Source: Alcaligenaceae bacterium (GTDB lineage Bacteria > Pseudomonadota > Gammaproteobacteria > Burkholderiales > Burkholderiaceae_B). From it: DNA of 64,000 bases. Positions 44,124 through 52,615 of the stretch are shown here, one piece after another (within the stretch, counting starts at the first letter, position 1; each line of letters begins with the position of its first letter). Under the pieces are notes generated by a model. It did not search any database. It was not told where the DNA came from and was given only the letters and a program-made list of their open reading frames with translations. The stretch lies in NCBI GenBank assembly GCA_013416435.1, contig JACCEN010000001.1:372001-436000 (forward strand). Reading direction: 5' to 3'. The position numbers and the translations under genes were made by a program.

Positions 44124-44408
44124 TCAGCGGCCGTCACGATAATCACCCGCATGACGTTCGGCGTACTCCGGGTCGGACGTGGCCTCATAACTGCGTGCAT
44201 CGGCCCAGGCATTGAGATCATCCACGGCGTACATGACGCGCCGTCCGAACTTGCGAAACTTCGGGCCACCACCAATCACGCGCTGCTTTTCCAGCGTGCG
44301 CGGCGACAGACGCAGGTAGTCGGCGGCTTCGTCGTTGGTGAGGTAACGTTGGGGCTGCGCGGGCGCAGTGGCGGGAACGGCGGCAGGCCGTAAGGGTGCT
44401 GGTCGCAT
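44124..44408 (-). CDS. AlpA/MerR-like HTH protein
   Basis: 94 aa from ATG 44,408, with GGAGG nine bases ahead (ATG 44,423 is an alternative). RYLTNDEAADYLRLSPRTLE and then KQRVIGGGPKFRKFGRRVMY form the HTH_17/excisionase-type winged HTH that recognises DNA through a short wing. In these ICEs it precedes repA and may act as excisionase or regulator of replication genes. The tail (DPEYAERHAGDYRDGR) is hydrophilic. Confidence 0.78.
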   Translation of the reverse strand: MRPAPLRPAAVPATAPAQPQRYLTNDEAADYLRLSPRTLEKQRVIGGGPKFRKFGRRVMYAVDDLNAWADARSYEATSDPEYAERHAGDYRDGR

Positions 44409-44491
44409 GGGGTGAGCCTCCATCGGTTGAGAGCGCCCGGCCACATAGCGGGGCCGGATGCAGACAGTCTCAACCAAGTCGGGCGACCTGC

Positions 44492-45286
44492 TCAGGGACG
44501 TTTTGCAAGTGGTGAAGAACGTCCCTGCACCGGCGCGGGAAGCTGTGCCAGGCGGCGGTAGCCACCACGCATCAGCGTGTCGCCCCGGCACACCAGGCGC
44601 CGCATGCGGGCACGCAACGCGCCATCAGCATGCCAATCGCGGGCCACTGCCTTGGAACCAAACAGCCCTTCGGCGATGTCGCGCAATGAGGCACCCGCCA
44701 GGGTGGCATCGAGCGCCTGCAAGGTGTGCAGCTCCTGCAGGGCCGACAAGGCGGGCCGGGGCCGCACGACGGCAATGGGAATGGCGCCGCTCTCCAGGGC
44801 CAGCTTGCTCATTTCCAGCGTGAGCGCTTGTGCGTGCGCCAGAAGGTCGGCGCCGGCGCGCACGGCATAGACATAGGCCATGCCGTCGGCCAGACCAGGG
44901 GCGAGCGCAAGCCGCAGGCAGCCACCCGGCCAGCGCACCCGCAGCACCAGGCGCACGCCGTCGTGCATCAGGAATTTGTCTCCGGGGATGGGCCAGAGCG
45001 CGAACCGCTCAGCATCCGGCATGGGGTCGGCGTCCGGGTAAAGATGAACGCCATAAGAGTCGGGGAACCAAATAGGATGCGCGTCACGCGCATCCAGGGT
45101 GGGGTCTTCCAGCAGACGCAAGCCCCAATTTTGCGCCGCGTCTGGCCGCTGAAGACGATGCAACCAGTCGTGCCTGTACTCGGGATGACGGCGCAGGTAT
45201 TCCCAGGCCAGTGCCGGGCCATCCAGATGCAGAACGTAGAGATACGCAGCAACCGGATGCCAGTGCTTGAGGCGCAAATCGACCAT
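44492..45286 (-). CDS. DUF2285 domain protein
   Basis: 264 aa. The N-terminal part (YLRRHPEYRHDW) resembles the DUF6499 transcriptional-regulator-like segment. The C-terminal part (ALDATLAGASLRDIAEGLFG, then SKAVARDWHADGALRARMRR) is the DUF2285 helix-turn-helix-like region. The family is regularly next to the AlpA-like and repA genes of Tn4371-type ICEs and is probably DNA-binding. The role is not established. Confidence 0.78.
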   Translation of the reverse strand: MVDLRLKHWHPVAAYLYVLHLDGPALAWEYLRRHPEYRHDWLHRLQRPDAAQNWGLRLLEDPTLDARDAHPIWFPDSYGVHLYPDADPMPDAERFALWPIPGDKFLMHDGVRLVLRVRWPGGCLRLALAPGLADGMAYVYAVRAGADLLAHAQALTLEMSKLALESGAIPIAVVRPRPALSALQELHTLQALDATLAGASLRDIAEGLFGSKAVARDWHADGALRARMRRLVCRGDTLMRGGYRRLAQLPAPVQGRSSPLAKRP

Positions 45287-45658
45287 AAGGCAAACCCCCT
45301 TTCATCCAGCGGGGCCACCTCATCGCAAAATGCACACAACGCAGTTTCAATACGTTAATACCTGAATACCAATCGCATCAAATGAAACTGAAAATATCAA
45401 GCCCGATTGCGTCTTAACCGTTGCGCTGACAATCAGAATGCGACGATGGCTCCGCTGAAAAATCAGCAATCAGCGTCTATCACCCTGCCGCATATCCCGC
45501 AAAAGATCATGACTCTTTAAGTCTGGGCCGTCGCGTATTTGTGCAAGGCCCATGATTCAGACTCTGCTGGTCTTGACTATGACTGAAATAGTCTCAATAC
45601 GCCTTGATTAGATGGACTGCGTGGGATGGACTGCGCGCTTTGATCGCAGTCATCGGTT
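45287..45658. other. Non-coding region upstream of DUF2285
   Basis: 372 bases without a credible gene. It is more AT-rich than its surroundings and includes repeated short AT motifs (GACTATGACTGAAATAGTCT). It likely contains the promoter of the DUF2285-HTH-repA genes. No clear operator or terminator is recognised. Confidence 0.4.
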
Positions 45659-46009
45659 TCAATCCGTGATCGAACCGTTTTCTTGCGCCAGGCGCACATA
45701 TTCCGATAACGGGCGCACCGCCTGGAAATAGCGGTCACGCATTACGGGCTGCTTGCGCGGGCCGACGATAGCCGCCAAGGCGGAAAGCTGCACTGTTCCC
45801 AGCTCCGGCATGCCTATCCCCAGGTCGATCAGCCCATAGGCCGTATCGCCGTCTTGGGGATCAAGGCAGGCCAGCAGCCAGGTCGCATGAGCATCTGGCG
45901 TGAAAATCCGCACCACAGGCAGCGGGTCAATGCTCTGGCCTGCGGCGCGAGCCTGCCCGTGGGCAAGCAATTGTGCGCGTTCGTCGTCGGTGATGAGTGG
46001 TTGGTTCAC
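45659..46009 (-). CDS. DUF2958-family protein
   Basis: 116 aa from GTG 46,009 (reads MNQPLITDDERAQLLAHGQA). The motifs PLPVVRIFTPDAHATWLL, GYGLIDLG-like AYGLIDLGIGMPELG and YFQAVRPLSEYVRLA are DUF2958, a small family of ICEs and plasmids with unknown function. The longer frame upstream lies in intergenic sequence. A divergent XRE regulator gene starts 264 bases away. Confidence 0.83.
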   Translation of the reverse strand: MNQPLITDDERAQLLAHGQARAAGQSIDPLPVVRIFTPDAHATWLLACLDPQDGDTAYGLIDLGIGMPELGTVQLSALAAIVGPRKQPVMRDRYFQAVRPLSEYVRLAQENGSITD

Positions 46010-46273
46010 GTTTACTCTGCCAAAGCGTAAAGCCGCCGATCTGTCTTTGTGCGTTCGTGCAAAGACCCGAAAGCGGTTAATCCCAAATCCGTAAAAGCGG
46101 GCAATCGTAATGCCGTTTGTGCGCAAGCCATGAAAAGTACGATTGTGATTCTCCGCTTTTAAGGGAATCCACACTTACAGATTTCATTAATCACACAAGA
46201 AAAAGACGAAATCCCGATGAATGAGTTAAAGATAACGTGGTTTTAATTGTGCCGCTGAAACACGCTTCTGTCT

Positions 46274-46564
46274 ATGCAGAAGCGACCCGTACAGCGCGGC
46301 CGGCCACCCGGCGCCACCACCTTTGATGCCGAACTGGCCCAGGCCTTCGGCAGTGCGGTGCGTGCGCTGCGCACGGAACGCGGCATTGCCCAGGAAATGC
46401 TGGCGAACCTCGCGGGCATCGAACGCTCGCACCTGGGCAAGATTGAGCGCGGCGAGCACATGCCCACGCTGGCGATTATCTTCAAGATCGCCGAAGCGCT
46501 GGAATGTAGCACGGCAGTGCTCATGACCCAGACAGAAACCCAGCTTACCGAAGGTAAGGTTTAA
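46274..46564 (+). CDS. XRE-family HTH regulator
   Basis: 96 aa. A Cro/C1-type HTH spans about 24-80 (VRALRTERGIAQEMLANLAG, then IERSHLGKIERGEHMPTLAI). The basic N-terminus MQKRPVQRGRPPGAT may contact the minor groove. It is one of very few backbone genes on the plus strand, facing the DUF2958 gene. This placement suggests control of the divergent promoters and of the ICE maintenance genes. Confidence 0.87.
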   Translation: MQKRPVQRGRPPGATTFDAELAQAFGSAVRALRTERGIAQEMLANLAGIERSHLGKIERGEHMPTLAIIFKIAEALECSTAVLMTQTETQLTEGKV

Positions 46565-46610
46565 CCATAAGGCCTGTGGGGGCTGTGCCGCCATAGGCCT
46601 TTGAGTGGAT

Positions 46611-46634
46611 ACGCCCCGCCAAAAGGCGGGGCGT
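46611..46634. terminator. GC-rich stem-loop between convergent XRE and DUF736 genes
   Basis: ACGCCCCGCC (46,611-46,620) and GGCGGGGCGT (46,625-46,634) form a perfect 10-base stem with an AAAA loop. It lies between convergent gene ends, so a two-way terminator is likely, though no T-run follows. Confidence 0.5.
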
Positions 46635-46640
46635 AGGGCT

Positions 46641-46955
46641 TTAAGCCGTTTGCGGCTTGCTGCGCGTCCACAGCAGGTCATGCGTGCCGTCCTCGCCTTC
46701 GATCAGGCGAGCATAGACGGTGGCCGCGAATGAGGGGTCATCCAGCGTCACCGACAGGTATTCCCGCCCGGCCTCGCTGGTTTTCTTCCACGCCGCGCCG
46801 ATGTCATTGCCTGCGGCCTGCAGGCGGAAGTCGGGGGCTTTGCCGTTTTCGCCCTTGTCGTTGGCGACCAGCTTGACCTTGACGTTAAGCGTCAGGGTGC
46901 GCAAGGTGCCGGTGTAGCCGTTGGTATCTGCGGTGAAGGTGCCGATGGTAGCCAT
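46641..46955 (-). CDS. DUF736-family protein
   Basis: 104 aa, MATIGTFTADTNGYTGTLRT and then DNA-plasmid-typical VKLVANDKGENGKAPDFRLQ. DUF736 proteins are small beta-rich proteins found in ICEs and conjugative plasmids and are thought to bind DNA. The gene lies alone between two non-coding stretches. A ribosome site GGAGTATCACC precedes the ATG. Confidence 0.9.
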   Translation of the reverse strand: MATIGTFTADTNGYTGTLRTLTLNVKVKLVANDKGENGKAPDFRLQAAGNDIGAAWKKTSEAGREYLSVTLDDPSFAATVYARLIEGEDGTHDLLWTRSKPQTA

Positions 46956-47548
46956 GGTGATACTCCTTTCAGGAATTCAAGGTCGCGCCAGTGCGTCCTT
47001 GTTGTGATCCGGTCGGCGGGGGTGGGCGGGCCGCACCGCACCAGCGGCCGTAACAGCGTGGAGGGCCGGGAAGCGCAAACAATTTGTCCCGCGAGGAATG
47101 CGCGCAGCGCAGGGGAAATTGTTTGTGCTGGACGGTTGCGGCCCATCAGCCCAAGGCTTGCCGTCCCCCGCCAGGATTCACGACAAGACAAGGACGTACA
47201 GGCCGACCGTTCTGCAAGGAGAGATGGCGAACTCGATTTCGCCGTAGATACGCTCGACCGGCAAGCACCCTGATGCGTGCAAGAACCAGGCTGCCGATGT
47301 TGGGCGAAAAACTCCCCGCCGCACGCTGCGGCGCTGCCTTTGAAAGCGCGGTGTGGAAGCTCCATAAACCAGGCTGGGCGGCATGTTGGTGAACCGCCCC
47401 TCGTGATGTCCAGACAAACAACCGCCAGCATCGAGGACGGCACGCTTGCGTGCAACCTGCGCCAGCAAGCCCAGGCGTAGTCTTACCCGCACCGCCTGTG
47501 GCGGGGCACCATATAGAAGAAGCCGCAAGCACTTGAGCCTGCTTATCT
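46956..47548. other. Structured non-coding region between DUF736 and radC
   Basis: No supported gene in about 590 bases. GCGCAAACAATTT (47,073-47,085) and AAATTGTTTGTGC (47,114-47,126) are inverted repeats with 12 of 13 matches and a 28-base loop. The rest has only shadow frames. A structured RNA or a protein-binding site is possible. Confidence 0.45.
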
Positions 47549-47585
47549 GACAACCGCACAGGACATAACGCCCTGTGCGGTTGTC
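47549..47585 (-). terminator. Strong hairpin after radC
   Basis: GACAACCGCACAGG (47,549-47,562) and CCTGTGCGGTTGTC (47,572-47,585) pair perfectly over 14 bases with a nine-base loop, starting six bases past the radC stop. No clear T-run follows, so it may be a terminator or an mRNA-stabilising structure. Confidence 0.55.
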
Positions 47586-47591
47586 GGGGCT

Positions 47592-48119
47592 TTATATCTG
47601 CCCCAGCTCTGCCAGTGAGGCCGTGCTGGCCGCCGTCACGATGACATGATCGAGCAACCGTACATCTATCAGCGCCAGCGCATTTTTCAGATGCTTGGTC
47701 AGGTTCAGGTCCGCGATACTTGGCTCGGTTGAACCCGACGGATGGTTATGCGCCATGATGAGCGCGGCCGCGTTCAAGCGCAGCGCCGTTTTGACGATCT
47801 CGCGAGGATAGACGCTGGCCTGGCTCAACGTCCCCGGACCCTGCTCGATATAGCGAATCGGCTTGAAACGTGAGTCCAGATACAAGAAGGCAGCACATTC
47901 GTGTCCCAGCCCGGCCAGCTTGGCCTGAAAAAACTGCTTCACCTTGGTCGGCTGATCGACCGCCGAAGTTTGGGAAACCAGACTTTCCGCAGCGGTACGG
48001 CCCGCCGCCAGAATCTGCTCGTCGCTGGCCAGCTTGTAGCGGCCACTGGGACTACGTACATACAGGGTACATGTCTCGTCCATGTTGTCATAGCTCAGTG
48101 CGGCGATGGTGTTGTTCAT
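47592..48119 (-). CDS. radC: RadC-family JAB/MPN domain protein, copy 1
   Basis: 175 aa. The metal-site motif of the JAB/MPN fold is in MAHNHPSGSTEPSIAD, with the upstream Glu region and YPREIVKTALRLNAAALI. It is the short RadC form lacking the N-terminal helix-hairpin-helix, typical of ICEs and plasmids. Function is uncertain; DNA repair or anti-defence roles have been proposed. A diverged second copy is at 55,536-56,045, and sequence upstream of both genes is also related. Confidence 0.88.
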   Translation of the reverse strand: MNNTIAALSYDNMDETCTLYVRSPSGRYKLASDEQILAAGRTAAESLVSQTSAVDQPTKVKQFFQAKLAGLGHECAAFLYLDSRFKPIRYIEQGPGTLSQASVYPREIVKTALRLNAAALIMAHNHPSGSTEPSIADLNLTKHLKNALALIDVRLLDHVIVTAASTASLAELGQI

Positions 48120-48795
48120 GATGCGCTCCAGTGTTCAGGGCGGGATTGCCCGGAACCCGAAGGCATGGCGCAGCGCAGGTTTCAAGGGTCGAAGACGGCC
48201 AGCGGCCGCAAGCGGTGCCCACGGCGACGCGCCGCCCTTTAAACCGAGACCGGCATGACACAATGACCGGAAGCAAAACAGCCCCCACCGTGTCACTGGG
48301 GTTTGCGTTGGAATCCTCTGCGTAAAGCGCAGCCAGACTTGAATCGTTGCGCATCGCGCAGCCGGCAAACGAATGTGCGCAGCGCCGCAGACGCGAAGGC
48401 GTGAGGGATTGAAGCCTAATGGCCGTGACGACAACGTCGGCACGGGGCGCAGCCCGAAAGCCCGGCGGCGCTCGCGCCGACACGCTCAGGCTTATCCACA
48501 GATTCTGTGCGCAAGCCTGTGCATAAAAGATGAAGACTTTATGACAGCCCTTGTCATTCCGTGCTTTGCGCCTGGATGGGCTGCGATTTGTCCAGCGCAG
48601 CGATGGCCGTCCGTCCCCTGGCGCTTGTCTCACATGCTCCGGTCGCCGCTGCCCCTCCGAAGCGGCGACCGGCTGATTTGGCTTTTTGCCTTGGTTGTTG
48701 TCACCGGGCGCGGCGATGCAGCGCCCGGATTTTTGACCAACGGCCCCAATGACGCAACGGCGTTGGGGACGGTGAGATCTGAACCAATGACAATA
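48120..48795. other. Non-coding region between radC and parB with DnaA boxes
   Basis: Several overlapping open frames exist but none has family features. TTATCCACA at 48,492-48,500 is a perfect DnaA box, and TGTGCATAA at 48,518-48,526 is a second one (TTATNCACA) in inverted orientation. Upstream of radC the segment ATTGCCCGGAACC (48,152-48,164) recurs ahead of the second radC. Confidence 0.45.
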
Positions 48796-48827
48796 GCCAG
48801 CGCCCCGGCTGGAACCGGGGCGCTGGC
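48796..48827 (-). terminator. Terminator-like hairpin after parB
   Basis: GCCAGCGCCCCGG (48,796-48,808) and CCGGGGCGCTGGC (48,815-48,827) form a perfect 13-base stem with a six-base loop. On the minus strand it follows the parB stop by 12 bases and is followed by TATTGTCATT. Confidence 0.62.
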
Positions 48828-48839
48828 CTAGCTTCAAGA

Positions 48840-50864
48840 TTATGCGGCTACTGCATCAGTCGGTTCAGTGGGTGTGTCGGCATCCTCGGCGGTTGCTTCG
48901 TCTTCCTCTGCCGCCGTGTCCTGCGGGCTTTCCACCCGGAAAATACCGGGCATCCACCCCGTACCGGCCACCAGTCGTTCCGCTTCGCTGGCAATGTCAG
49001 CTTTCTTGAGCTTCGCCAGCCGGGAAACGTGGTCAGGTGCGAACTCTCCCACGGCATCCAGAATCATGGCTTTGGAAATGTGCAGGAAATAGCTTTCGGC
49101 AGTCGGCTGCCACCATACCGCCATATCCAGCCCCACGGCCTGCGCCAGTTTCTCGCCCGGTTGCTGTGCCGTAGCGCGAGGCGTGACAACATCCACGCTT
49201 GCCGCCGCGCACACCGCCAGCAGCCGCACCAGTTCATCTTGCGGCTTTGCTAACAAGACGGCAAACAGATCGGGGCTGTCTATCGGCAACGCCTTGCCTA
49301 TGACTTTTTGCTGTTCGACCAGCGCCACGGCGGCGGGCGATTCCGGCCAGTCCGGGGCCATACTTTCCAGCCGGTCTTGCACGGTCAACCGTATTTCCAG
49401 CGGCAAACTGTCACGATAGCAATAACCCTTTTGCAAGACTGTCTGCACCATGCCATGCACCACAGCAGCCAGGGCGGCGTGTGGATTCCGCGCCAGCTCG
49501 ATTTGCAGCGCGGCGGTGCGGTGGGCGCTCAAGCGTTGCGCCAGCCGGTCGGACAGGGAAGCGGCCTTGGGCTGCTCCTTGTCCTCGCCATCGCTGTTTG
49601 CATCATCCTCGCCACTGAATCCCTGCCGCAATCGCTCCAAGGTACGCAACGCCTTCGCTTCGGCTTCACGCATCAGGCCACGATGCACGACAATCTGACC
49701 TTGCCGGTCAAGGGTGACAATGGCACCAGCGGCGGCTTTGACGTTCGGAGCGTAATCCAGCAAGCGATCTTCCAGCGCCTGCAATTGTTCGCCCAGGCTA
49801 TCGCCTTCGGCCTGCAAGGCGTCGGCCTTTTCCTCGTCGTCCGCGTCCAGTGCGGCATCAATCGCTTCACCAATGGCCTGCATTTTGGTTTCCAACTTGT
49901 CCATGCGGTCAGCTTCCTGCTTGGTAGGATTGCGCCGCTCACGCGGGGCGCGTTGGAAGGCTTGCAGGTCGGCATAGGTCGCGGCGGGCGTGGCATCCAC
50001 CCATGCCCACCCCTCGGCCTTCACGCTGGCCGCGTATTCGTCCAGCTTTTGGCGTACCAGCGTTTCCAACAGCACCGCATCGGTGACATACACGCCGCTC
50101 TCGTCCTGCGCGAACAGATCACGGCGAATGCCGCCGCCCGCAGCTTCGTAGACATCCAGCCCCACGAAACGCACCAGCGCATGGCCTGCGTCTATCTCCC
50201 GCTCGGTCAGCCGGTCACGCAAGGCGTGCGGCTGGCGTTGCCATTCAGGCGCTTCATAGAACGCCGCCTCCTGGGCCGCGTGGTCGTCCGTGATGGCAAG
50301 CGCCATCAACTGTTCAAGGGTGACGGCATCGGCACGATAATCGGCCAGCAAACGCCGCGAGACATTCGCCAGCTTCATACGGCGCTGCACCACCAGCGGG
50401 GTCACGCTGAAATCCGCTGCGATGTCTTCGATGGGTCGGCCTTCGGCCACCAGTGCGGCGAACGCTTCAAACTGGTCTGCAGGGTGCATGGCTTCACGCT
50501 GCACGTTCTCTGTCAGGCTCACCGTGCGGGCGCTGGCATCAGCCACCAGCAGGCACGGCACCGCCCAATCCTTGGGAATGCGCCGGGTCTTTGCCAGCCG
50601 TTTGAGCGCGTCGAGCCTGCGGCCACCGGCCACGACTTCGTAATGCTCGCCGTCGCGGGCCAGAATGACGGTCAGGTTTTGCAGCAGCCCTACGCGGGCG
50701 ATGCTCTCGGCCAGGGCATCAATAGACTGTTTGATCTTGCGTACGTTGCGCTTCGAAGCGCGAAGCTGCGACAGTGGCACGACAATCAGGTTTTGCGCCG
50801 GGGCGGCGACTTCCTGCGTAGCGGTGTCGATGGCTTGGGTTTCGGTTTGATGGATCGCGTTCAT
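48840..50864 (-). CDS. parB: ParB/RepB/Spo0J-family partition protein, large ICE form
   Basis: 674 aa. The ParB N-terminal domain (about 28-115) shows VPLSQLRASKRNVR, VGLLQNLTVI, VVAGGRRLDALKRLA and SLTENVQREAMHPADQFEAF, followed by an HTH region (IAADFSVTPLVVQRRMKLAN). A long C-terminal part with coiled coil (about 330-390) and an acidic tail is typical of the ICE-borne type. It is far from parA, so it may act alone in nucleoid or transfer functions. DUF932 lies upstream in the same operon. Confidence 0.9.
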   Translation of the reverse strand: MNAIHQTETQAIDTATQEVAAPAQNLIVVPLSQLRASKRNVRKIKQSIDALAESIARVGLLQNLTVILARDGEHYEVVAGGRRLDALKRLAKTRRIPKDWAVPCLLVADASARTVSLTENVQREAMHPADQFEAFAALVAEGRPIEDIAADFSVTPLVVQRRMKLANVSRRLLADYRADAVTLEQLMALAITDDHAAQEAAFYEAPEWQRQPHALRDRLTEREIDAGHALVRFVGLDVYEAAGGGIRRDLFAQDESGVYVTDAVLLETLVRQKLDEYAASVKAEGWAWVDATPAATYADLQAFQRAPRERRNPTKQEADRMDKLETKMQAIGEAIDAALDADDEEKADALQAEGDSLGEQLQALEDRLLDYAPNVKAAAGAIVTLDRQGQIVVHRGLMREAEAKALRTLERLRQGFSGEDDANSDGEDKEQPKAASLSDRLAQRLSAHRTAALQIELARNPHAALAAVVHGMVQTVLQKGYCYRDSLPLEIRLTVQDRLESMAPDWPESPAAVALVEQQKVIGKALPIDSPDLFAVLLAKPQDELVRLLAVCAAASVDVVTPRATAQQPGEKLAQAVGLDMAVWWQPTAESYFLHISKAMILDAVGEFAPDHVSRLAKLKKADIASEAERLVAGTGWMPGIFRVESPQDTAAEEDEATAEDADTPTEPTDAVAA

Positions 50865-50945
50865 GGTGAAAACTCCTTGAGATTTTGCAGTGCAGCCATG
50901 GAAAGCGCGGCAAGGGTGGCTGCCTGCCCCTGCCGCGTAGGGGAA

Positions 50946-51770
50946 TCAGGCTTTCAACTGGCGCATGCCCTCGGCCAGCAGCCACAGGGAGCGGTTCAGG
51001 CGAATGTCGGCATCAATGCCTTGCACCGCCCGGGTGCTTTGGCGGCGACCGTTGGCGCTGCGGCCACGCAAACCGCCTTTGGTCAGGTTTTCCTGCACGC
51101 GGTTAAAGGCCATCCACAGATCGGGGCGGCGGTCGTCGTAGCGGCGCGGCATCAGAATCTGGCTTTCGGTGATGGGCGCGGGCTTGTCGGGGTCGTCGTA
51201 TTTCAGGGCCAGTGCGGCGCGGGCGAATACTTCGGCTTCTCCATCGTCCAGCGTGATGCTCTGCATGGCTTCGCGGGATTCCTGCACCCGCTCGAAACCG
51301 TCCAGCACCTCATAAGCGCCTTCGATGACTTGGCCGGTAATGTCACCCTTATGCGGGATGCGAACATCGGCCACCGTATCGCCGCATACCAGCCCGTTGC
51401 TGCATACGAAACGAAACGCCCCGGCCAGCATCTGATAACTGCTCGTGCCGTCGTGCGAGTTCAAAAGAATGATTTCATTGGCAATGCTGTCATTCACCTG
51501 ATTGGCATGCCGTAGCCGAATCATGTGTTTGGTGTGTTCGCGCCGGTCTGCGTTGCGTACGCGGGTCTGCGTCACCATGAAGGGTTCAAACCCTTCTTTC
51601 CGTAGTTCCGTCAGTACCGCTGCCGTGGGGATGTAGCTATAGCGTTCTGAACGGCTTTCGTGTGGGGCATCAGCATAGATGGACGGAACCACGGCCCTGA
51701 TCTGATCGTCCGACAGCGGGCGGTCGCTGCGCAGCACCGGGGAAAGGGAACCGAAGCGGGATGCAAGCAT
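50946..51770 (-). CDS. DUF932-family protein
   Basis: 274 aa. The segments SERYSYIPTAAVLTELRKEG, LRHANQVNDSIANEIILLNS and FRFVCSNGLVCGD mark DUF932 (phage/plasmid-like protein TIGR03299-related), a family of ICEs and plasmids with unknown biochemical role. It precedes parB by 81 bases. A long non-coding region (51,771-52,615) lies upstream, as is common for this gene. Confidence 0.88.
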   Translation of the reverse strand: MLASRFGSLSPVLRSDRPLSDDQIRAVVPSIYADAPHESRSERYSYIPTAAVLTELRKEGFEPFMVTQTRVRNADRREHTKHMIRLRHANQVNDSIANEIILLNSHDGTSSYQMLAGAFRFVCSNGLVCGDTVADVRIPHKGDITGQVIEGAYEVLDGFERVQESREAMQSITLDDGEAEVFARAALALKYDDPDKPAPITESQILMPRRYDDRRPDLWMAFNRVQENLTKGGLRGRSANGRRQSTRAVQGIDADIRLNRSLWLLAEGMRQLKA

Positions 51771-52615
51771 GAGATTTCTCCTGACAAAGAAAAGGTTTGC
51801 TGTTCACCGCACGCCGGATTCCAAGATTCGAGCCCAAAGCTTTTGAGCTGTTGATGTGCGGTCGGCACGAAGAACCCGGTTGGCCTCGTTGCCACCGTCT
51901 TTCCTGAGTTCGTCGCCCGCGACGGTCAGGAGCCCACGAACGTGGGCCGTCAAGGAGAAAAGCGCCAGGTTGGTGCGGCCCGCAGGCGCAGCCGAGGACA
52001 CGGCCTGGCGCGCCTTGACGGCACGCGGCCACGGGCTACAGTCGCGGACAAGGTGATGAAGTCAGGAAAGATGGCTGGACAGGCAACGGCCAGGTCTTGG
52101 TGTCGCCCGCAGGCAAGCGCCAGCGCGCAGGCCCGAAGCGGGAAGCCGGGCCGAAGGCGTCAGGGATGTGGAAGGCTGGCGATAGATAGCCAGTCCCGTC
52201 AGGGATGAGCGGTTAGCGAACGTGGAGCAGCGTGGTCTGCGAAGCAGAGACGCAACGACCTGCTTATGCTAAACCACGGACAGCACCAATTTGTTGCTTA
52301 TTTTTGATACATTCTTAAAAAGCTCCCTTTGTGGGAGGGAGCAGCCAAGAGTCTGCAATCGTTCACACTTGGCTTCGTGCTTTGCTTGCTTCGTTTAAAT
52401 AGCCGGTGCGCATGTATACGCCGACGGAAGGTCATCGTAGTAGCGATAGTACAGACGGTATAAGGAAGTACGTTTTTTCCAGGTAGTTCCAAACCCGAGT
52501 GCAGTACAATGCGCTCGCGCTACTGGTCAGGGGAAGGAGGCTCACCAACGATCGCTTGCAAGCATCAATTTCGATGTTTTAAATAATTTCATTCTCAGAT
52601 GCAGGGGCCATATCT
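51771..52615. other. Long non-coding region upstream of DUF932
   Basis: 845 bases without a supported protein gene. GCCCACG-AA-CGTGGGC (51,933-51,948) is a tight hairpin extended by GACGG/CCGTC. A clear terminator-like hairpin lies at 52,322-52,342. From about 52,270 the DNA becomes AT-rich, marking the border of the inserted defence-like operon. A non-coding RNA is possible. Confidence 0.45.
52315..52342 (-). terminator. Rho-independent terminator, minus strand
   Basis: GCTCCCT (52,322-52,328) and AGGGAGC (52,336-52,342) form a hairpin followed on the minus strand by TTTTTAAG. No coding gene on the minus strand leads into it; the transcript it would end begins in the 52,343-52,615 gap, antisense to the leader of the DUF262 gene. 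Confidence 0.55.

Noticed and set aside
42908-44275. 455-codon minus-strand frame across repA and oriV
   Set aside because: It runs out of frame over repA and translates the iterons; RepA motifs are in the other frame.
48088-48837. 249-codon minus-strand frame between radC and parB
   Set aside because: It overlaps the parB terminator hairpin and the radC start, has low-complexity Arg/Pro composition and no recognisable family.
49308-51515. Long plus-strand open frame of 735 codons opposite parB and DUF932
   Set aside because: It is the antisense shadow of two well-supported genes in GC-rich DNA; no domain features and improbable composition (Gln/His/Arg-rich).
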